Positions 5,480 to 9,647 of a stretch of 9,647 nucleotides of DNA are shown here, piece after piece. Every line of letters starts with the position of its first letter. Positions within the stretch are counted from its first letter, which is position 1. The DNA lies in NCBI GenBank assembly GCA_023484185.1, contig JAMDBC010000142.1, forward strand, positions 1 through 9,647, given 5' to 3'. The notes beneath the pieces are model-generated. The model saw nothing but the letters and a program-made list of their open reading frames with translations. It did no database searches and was not told the DNA's origin. Source of the stretch: Chloroflexota bacterium. GTDB lineage: Bacteria; Chloroflexota; Anaerolineae; Anaerolineales; Villigracilaceae. A program made the translations under genes and the position numbers.

Positions 5480-6286
5480 TCACCAAAGTCTGGCGCGTAT
5501 CTCCGGTTTGGACAATAGCACCTCCAACACGGCGCCGCCAACAGCCAGCGCTTTATCCGAAATCAGAAAGCACAGACTGCGGTCATCGCGTGGGTCGAGA
5601 TCGCCGATCTTCATTCCTTTGGTTGCCAGGATGCCCGGATACAAAAGTCCGCGCAAGGTACCGGCGAAAGGTGCGGTGATGACTTGATCGTCAATGGCCG
5701 CGATCGGTTGGCCCGACTCGAAATGTTCCCCGATGCTGGCCTCGGAATTAAATACCCCATCGATCGGGGCGCGCAACACGCGGCGCGGGTCGCCTTCGGG
5801 TTGGGAAGTGTCGGAGGAGGCAGAGCCGTCCCAGATGACGCGGCCAAGAGTGTGTCCGCGTTGGGTTTCGATCACAGCGTCGGCGTCAGTCGGTGCGGTG
5901 AAGCCCGGCCCAAGTCCGATGTGGAGAAGCGGGCGGATGGGCAGCGGTTCGGGCGGCTGTTTGATAAGTCTCGCATCCACCACAATCGATGCCTGCGGAT
6001 TCGCCAGCAGCGCATTACTGAGAAATTTGACGTTAGGGTCGATCAGCACAGGAATCTCACCCGCCAATGCAGTCTACGAGAGTACGTGCGGCGAAACGAG
6101 GCGGGCAGCCACGTCCTCGACTGTGCACGTACTCTCGTAGACTGCATTGGCGAATGCCACCGTGCGGCGGACGGCCAATGGCTGCGCGATCTCGGTGATG
6201 ACAATTTGTAATCCCGCGCGATGCAAACGAAGCGCTACGCCGCTTGCCAGATCACCGCCGCCGCGAATAAGAATAATAGCTGACAT
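5480..6286 (-). pseudogene. yqeB: yqeB, selenium-dependent molybdenum hydroxylase accessory gene, interrupted by an in-frame TAG
   Basis: Read through, the frame has 268 codons before the stop, the usual length for YqeB (EF2563-type) proteins. The first part (codons 1-70) carries the dinucleotide-loop-like IRGGGDLASGVALRLHRAG and the family-typical RRTVAFANAVYEST. The second part (codons 72-268) runs from ALAGEIPVLIDP through GLGPGFTAP, VIETQRGHTLG and VIWDG to MKIGDLDPR and a family-typical C-terminal tail (LAVGGAVLEVLLS). Both parts lie in the same frame, separated only by a TAG at 6076-6074 (codon 71), inside the second arm of a perfect 28-bp inverted repeat. The start ATG at 6286 overlaps the DUF1361 stop by one base (TAATG), with GGAG 8 nt upstream. 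Either the gene is inactivated, or a TTG at 6067 gives a separate C-terminal piece, or the sequence is an artefact. YqeB's reaction is not established; its association with selenium hydroxylases is. Confidence 0.85.
6062..6152. repeat. Perfect 28-bp inverted repeat inside yqeB
   Basis: Bases 6062-6089 are the exact reverse complement of 6125-6152, with a 35-nt spacer (6090-6124); pairing fails at the next base on both sides. On the coding strand the first arm (6152-6125) encodes A-N-A-V-Y-E-S-T-C, which is typical of the family. The second arm (6089-6062) encodes H-V-L-S-stop-T-A-L-A, which is not typical until ALA. The second arm therefore looks like an inverted copy of the first. Confidence 0.95.
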
Positions 6287-6984
6287 TAAACTTGCTCCGA
6301 TTGTTCCTGCAATAGATGGCCGAAGGCGTAGAGAGTAACGTATACAAAAAGGAAAAACAGCGCGTAGAGCGAGATGAAACCAATGGAGCGTACGCTTGGG
6401 TCCATGGCTTGATTAAGTAGCTCGGTGGCGATGCCAAATGGGTTGCTGAGAAAATCCCAGCTATTCCAGCGGACGAAGCGCCCGATATAAATTCCGCCGC
6501 TTGATAACAAAGAAACTACGAAGACAAATACCCAGCCCACTGTGCGCCCAAATTCGCGCCGGATGATATTCTGCATGAGGTAAAGCGAAGTGACGCCGAG
6601 CAATAATCCCGTCCACGCAAACCAAACCAGCATGATCACGTCGAACCATATCGGCACGCGGCCGCCCTGGTCGCTCAAATGTTGAAAGTCGGTCAGAATA
6701 TAGGGCGCGTTCGGGAAAAAGATCAGCCACAAAAGAGCGAAAGCCGGGATGACGATATAAACGAGATAGCGCCGCCATGAAAGGGCATAGGCCAGATATG
6801 CCAGCACGAAGGGAATCCATGCCAGCGACAGATTCCAGATCAGACCGACGTAGCGGGTTGAATTGCCGTATGCTACGCGTGTCAATACCAGCGTGATACA
6901 AGTTACCGACGCGGCGGAGAGAAGAAGAAAAAGGCTGACTGTATATTTGTGACGATCAAAGATATGTAGAAGTTTTTTCATCAT
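6286..6984 (-). CDS. DUF1361 integral membrane protein
   Basis: This 232-residue protein has about six predicted membrane helices (roughly 15-36, 47-67, 72-90, 113-137, 148-170, 200-222). DUF1361 hallmarks are visible: WNLSLAWIPF (50-59), FFPNAPYILTD (89-99) and NSWDFLSNP (174-182). The family's function is unknown. The ATG at 6984 overlaps the hydrolase stop (ATGA), and its own stop overlaps the yqeB start (TAATG), so translational coupling with both neighbours is likely. This places it firmly in the hydroxylase/yqeB operon, although no known step in cofactor maturation calls for a six-helix membrane protein. Confidence 0.9.
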   Translation of the reverse strand: MMKKLLHIFDRHKYTVSLFLLLSAASVTCITLVLTRVAYGNSTRYVGLIWNLSLAWIPFVLAYLAYALSWRRYLVYIVIPAFALLWLIFFPNAPYILTDFQHLSDQGGRVPIWFDVIMLVWFAWTGLLLGVTSLYLMQNIIRREFGRTVGWVFVFVVSLLSSGGIYIGRFVRWNSWDFLSNPFGIATELLNQAMDPSVRSIGFISLYALFFLFVYVTLYAFGHLLQEQSEQV

Positions 6985-7859
6985 TTTTTTCTCAGGAAAT
7001 TTATCAAGATCGGGTTGACGATTTCGGGCTGCTCAAAATGCGGGATATGCCCGGTATCCTCGATGGGATGGAATTCCATTCCCGGAACGGCGGCGACAAT
7101 ATCTGCGCTGTGTTCAAAGGGCAGGGTTTGGTCGTCACGTCCCCAGAAGAGCAGAACAGGCTTGGATAATTTTCCAAGTTGGTCGTAGATAACCGGATGG
7201 CCGCTGACCATTTTGCTGCGCAGCGTGGACAGGATGGCGCGCTTGAAGCCGCGATATTGCATCTGGACACGATATTTTCCCTGGAACATTGCAACGTGTT
7301 CGGGGTCAAAGAAATCGGATGCCGCGCCCTTGACCATATTCTCCGTTCCAGCCAAACCAAGGATCAACTCACTGACTCCAGGCAGGAAGGCCGCTTTGTA
7401 AAGCCATGATAGCGGCATGCCTTGCTTTCCAACCGGGTCGATCAATACCAGCTTGCGGACTCGTTCAGGAAATTTCACGGTGAACGCAGTTGAGATGGGA
7501 CCGCCCATGGACAGGCCAACCAGGCTTACTTGTTGAAAATCAAGTTCATCCAACAGTTCGTGCAGTTGGCGGACGAACAAATCCATGTTGTATTTTTTGC
7601 GCGGGCGGTCGGAGAAGCCGCGTCCAAAGAGGTCATAGCGCAAGACGCGGAATCCGGCCGAGGTCAGGGCTGCGAACGTGATGTCCCAAATGAAGTACGG
7701 GACAGAGAATCCGTGAACTAACACGACCGGCTGGCCGCTTTCGGGGCCGCCGAGTTCGTAGTGAGCGACGCCGTCTGCAAGTTTGATGAAAGAGCCGGGC
7801 AGTGATGCGCGTTCCGCGTTATTCAAGTCTTTATTTTCACCGCGATATGGAAAGGACAT
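6981..7859 (-). CDS. Alpha/beta-hydrolase fold enzyme
   Basis: This 292-residue cytoplasmic protein has no signal peptide. It shows the full alpha/beta-hydrolase layout: oxyanion loop VLVHGF (46-51), the 'RYDLFGRGFSDRP' segment (74-86), nucleophile elbow GLSMGG with Ser117, acid Asp243 in WGRDDQTLP (239-247), and His271 in GHIPHFEQP. A cap region lies between about 140 and 225. Members of this branch act as esterases, lipases or C-C hydrolases; the substrate cannot be told. The ATG at 7859 lies 12 nt after the hydroxylase stop, without a clear Shine-Dalgarno, and the gene ends in a 4-base overlap with DUF1361. Being the next gene after a molybdenum hydroxylase raises the possibility that it hydrolyses a hydroxylated product, which is inference only. 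Confidence 0.92.
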   Translation of the reverse strand: MSFPYRGENKDLNNAERASLPGSFIKLADGVAHYELGGPESGQPVVLVHGFSVPYFIWDITFAALTSAGFRVLRYDLFGRGFSDRPRKKYNMDLFVRQLHELLDELDFQQVSLVGLSMGGPISTAFTVKFPERVRKLVLIDPVGKQGMPLSWLYKAAFLPGVSELILGLAGTENMVKGAASDFFDPEHVAMFQGKYRVQMQYRGFKRAILSTLRSKMVSGHPVIYDQLGKLSKPVLLFWGRDDQTLPFEHSADIVAAVPGMEFHPIEDTGHIPHFEQPEIVNPILINFLRKK

Positions 7860-7871
7860 TTTTGTGTTGAA

Positions 7872-9647
7872 TTAAATATTTCCCAACGCCCGCAGGACGC
7901 GTTCCGGCGTGAACGGAAACTCGTTGATCCACACGCCGGTTGCATCGTGAATGGCGGCTGCAACGGCGGGAGCGTAAGGCAGGAAAGGCAATTCACCCAT
8001 GCCGCGTGCGCCCCACGGCCCGTTTGGATCAGGGACTTCGACGATGACCGATTCAATTTTTTCTGGAATGTCGAGCACGGTCGGCAAAAGATAGGTGCTG
8101 AGTTGATCGCTTAACACACGTCCGTCTTTGGTTTTGAAATCTTCAGTGACCGCGTATCCATGCGCCTGCACGATTGCGCCTTCAATTTGTCCGACCACCA
8201 GATCGGGGTTGATGGCCTTGCCAACATCGTCGGCAGAGACCACACGCAAGACACGCACATGACCGGTCTCCGTATCCACTTCAACTTCAACGGCCTGCGC
8301 CACATACGCATACGAAAAGTTCGGCATGGAGTAGCCGGTCTCTTTATCCATGTGGGTTGTGGGCGGAGCGAGATATTTGAATTCTGCAATAGCTGGATGT
8401 TCCTCGGCTAGCCATTTTGCGAGCGCAGCTTCCGCTGCGCCTTTGATGGCATTGCCAGCCATGAAGGTCATGCGCGAGGCCGACGCTGAACCGGGGTTGC
8501 CTTGCGTGGCAGAGTCAGAACTCGTTACGGTTACCAAATTTGCAGAAACGCCGACAGCCTCCGCCGCCATCTGCGCCATCACCGTGTGCGTGCCTTGTCC
8601 AACCTCGGCACCGGCGTGATGCACGATCACCTTTTCGATACTGCCATGGCCGTGCAGTTCGACCTTCGCCCAGCAATTTTCCTGATAGCCGAACGAGAAG
8701 CCAACGTTCTTAAACCCGGCGGCAAAACCGACACCGCGCGCGATGGGCGATGGGCGACGGGTAACCGTCGGAGATTTGTGGATGGATTTCCAACCGAACT
8801 TTTGCGCCGCGGCTTCGATCACTTGCGGCACGCTTACCGGACTTGGAGCCGGAGTGCCCACCCCAAGCGTTAACCCATCCCGGAGCGCGTTCTTCAGGCG
8901 AAGTTCCACCGGATCCATGCCCAGTCTTTCGGCGAGTTTATTCATCTGACATTCGGCCATGAACAAAGCTTGTGGCGCGCCGAATCCACGAAAGGCCGCA
9001 CCGGGGATGTTGTTTGTGTAAACGCCGTACACATCTGTTTTCACGTTTGGAATAAAGTATGGGCCGGTTGAAGTGATGGTGGCATTTCCTAAAACTTTGT
9101 TGCTGGTGTACATGTACGCGCCGCCGTCGCTGATCAATTCGCTTTCGGCCGCGACGAGCTTACCGTCTTTGGTGACGCCCCATTTGGCCTTGATGGTGAC
9201 CGGGTGACGCTTGGCGTGTCCGATGATGGATTCACGGCGGCTCCAGATGATCTTGACCGGGCGTTGCAGTTTCCAGGTGGCTAGAGCCAGCGCAATCTGC
9301 ACCGAGAGATCTTCGCGTCCGCCGAACGCGCCGCCGATGGCGGGATAGATGACGCGAATGCGCTCGTCTGGCAGGCCGAGCGCGTGGGCAATCGTTTCGC
9401 GGTCGGCGTGTGTCCATTGACCGGCGCAAGCGATTGTAACGTGGCCTTCCTCGTCCATGTACGAGAGCCCCGCTTCGGGTTGAAGATAAGCATGTTCCTG
9501 TGCGGGAGTGTGATACTCGCCCTCAATGATCACGTCAGCTGATGCGAACGCAGCATCCACATCACCCTTGCGGATTTTATAGTGGACACATATATTCGTG
9601 TCGCCGCGGTCTGGATGCAGGATAGGCGCGTCAGCTTTCATCGCTTC
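7872..9647 (-). CDS. Xanthine dehydrogenase-family molybdopterin-binding subunit (5' end outside window)
   Basis: This is the C-terminal ~591 residues of a large molybdenum hydroxylase subunit, open to the window edge; the ATG at 9641 is an internal Met, since homology continues before it. Counting from that Met, family motifs are KGDVDAAF (25-32), TPAQEHAYLQPEAG (45-58), the cofactor loop GGAFGGRED (103-111), AFRGFGAPQA (216-225), EVGQGTHTVM (346-355), SDSATQGNPGSASASR (375-390), GQIEGAIVQ (484-492) and GARGMGELP (544-552). Glu550 (codon 7994-7992) is in the place of the catalytic glutamate. These enzymes hydroxylate purines, other N-heterocycles or aldehydes using Mo-MCD with partner FeS and FAD domains, not seen here. 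YqeB and YqeC downstream suggest the selenium-dependent class. The true substrate is not evident. Confidence 0.93.
   Translation of the reverse strand, partial: EAMKADAPILHPDRGDTNICVHYKIRKGDVDAAFASADVIIEGEYHTPAQEHAYLQPEAGLSYMDEEGHVTIACAGQWTHADRETIAHALGLPDERIRVIYPAIGGAFGGREDLSVQIALALATWKLQRPVKIIWSRRESIIGHAKRHPVTIKAKWGVTKDGKLVAAESELISDGGAYMYTSNKVLGNATITSTGPYFIPNVKTDVYGVYTNNIPGAAFRGFGAPQALFMAECQMNKLAERLGMDPVELRLKNALRDGLTLGVGTPAPSPVSVPQVIEAAAQKFGWKSIHKSPTVTRRPSPIARGVGFAAGFKNVGFSFGYQENCWAKVELHGHGSIEKVIVHHAGAEVGQGTHTVMAQMAAEAVGVSANLVTVTSSDSATQGNPGSASASRMTFMAGNAIKGAAEAALAKWLAEEHPAIAEFKYLAPPTTHMDKETGYSMPNFSYAYVAQAVEVEVDTETGHVRVLRVVSADDVGKAINPDLVVGQIEGAIVQAHGYAVTEDFKTKDGRVLSDQLSTYLLPTVLDIPEKIESVIVEVPDPNGPWGARGMGELPFLPYAPAVAAAIHDATGVWINEFPFTPERVLRALGNI
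8742..8762 (-). repeat. 7-bp tandem repeat within the hydroxylase gene
   Basis: On the + strand, GATGGGC, GATGGGC and GACGGGT are adjacent. They encode the TRRPSPI segment (about residues 294-300 of the partial protein), a linker-like stretch between motif-rich regions. The frame stays open through it, so the copy number here is compatible with function. Confidence 0.7.

Noticed and set aside
6074..6076. In-frame TAG in yqeB as a recoded amino acid (selenocysteine or pyrrolysine).
   Set aside because: Selenocysteine uses TGA, not TAG. The TAG lies in an inverted copy of upstream coding sequence, and the flanking residues do not match the family, so a mutation explains it better than recoding.
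6062..6152. The 28-bp inverted repeat as an invertible switch or a transposon-end remnant.
   Set aside because: Flipping the 35-nt spacer would leave the stop in the arm unchanged, and there is no recombinase or target duplication. The upstream arm is ordinary yqeB coding sequence.
5684..6211. Long open frame on the + strand opposite yqeB (175 codons).
   Set aside because: It is antisense to clear yqeB homology on the - strand, crosses the palindrome, and encodes no recognisable domain.
9639..9641. ATG as the start of the hydroxylase subunit.
   Set aside because: Family sequence continues upstream to the window edge (Glu-Ala before the Met), and a real subunit would have roughly 150 or more further residues.

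Overview
The window looks like a chromosomal piece of a Chloroflexota bacterium, most likely Anaerolineae-like. This is inferred from moderate GC content, secreted multi-LysM proteins of the 'VQWGDTL...YAGQVI' style, a DUF1361 membrane protein and YqeB/YqeC-type accessory genes. No rRNA, tRNA, CRISPR array or transposase is visible. The taxonomic call is an inference.

Layout. On the + strand, positions 1-129 hold the last 42 codons of a probable isoleucyl-tRNA synthetase, followed by a GNAT acetyltransferase (165-593). All other genes lie on the - strand and are read from right to left. In that order they are: the C-terminal ~590 residues of a xanthine dehydrogenase-type molybdopterin subunit (9647-7872, cut by the window edge); an alpha/beta hydrolase; a DUF1361 membrane protein; yqeB, interrupted by an in-frame TAG; a secreted three-LysM protein with its own promoter and a 3' hairpin; a YqeC-MocA fusion; a second, free-standing MocA-like nucleotidyltransferase; a 90-residue helical protein; a diacylglycerol-kinase-family lipid kinase; and a PlsC-type acyltransferase.

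How the genes work together. YqeB and YqeC are the families associated with selenium-dependent molybdenum hydroxylases, and MocA makes the cytosine-dinucleotide form of molybdopterin used by hydroxylases of the xanthine dehydrogenase family. The hydroxylase subunit, YqeB, YqeC and two MocA-like domains therefore read as an enzyme-plus-cofactor-maturation cluster. The hydrolase and DUF1361 gene are tightly coupled to it (overlapping start and stop codons). The LysM gene sits in the middle as an apparently separate transcription unit. The lipid kinase and PlsC form a downstream pair, both of which can make phosphatidic acid.

Most notable observations. (1) A perfect 28-bp inverted repeat with a 35-nt spacer lies inside yqeB. 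Its second arm is the exact reverse complement of upstream, family-typical coding sequence, keeps the frame, and creates a TAG at codon 71. This is what a template-switch mutation would leave. (2) The LysM promoter (17-bp spacer) is overlaid by two AGAATTCT palindromes exactly 21 bp apart, forming a larger dyad over the -10 box. (3) The linker of the YqeC-MocA fusion is encoded by an 8-bp tandem repeat, whose copy number would decide whether the two domains stay in frame.
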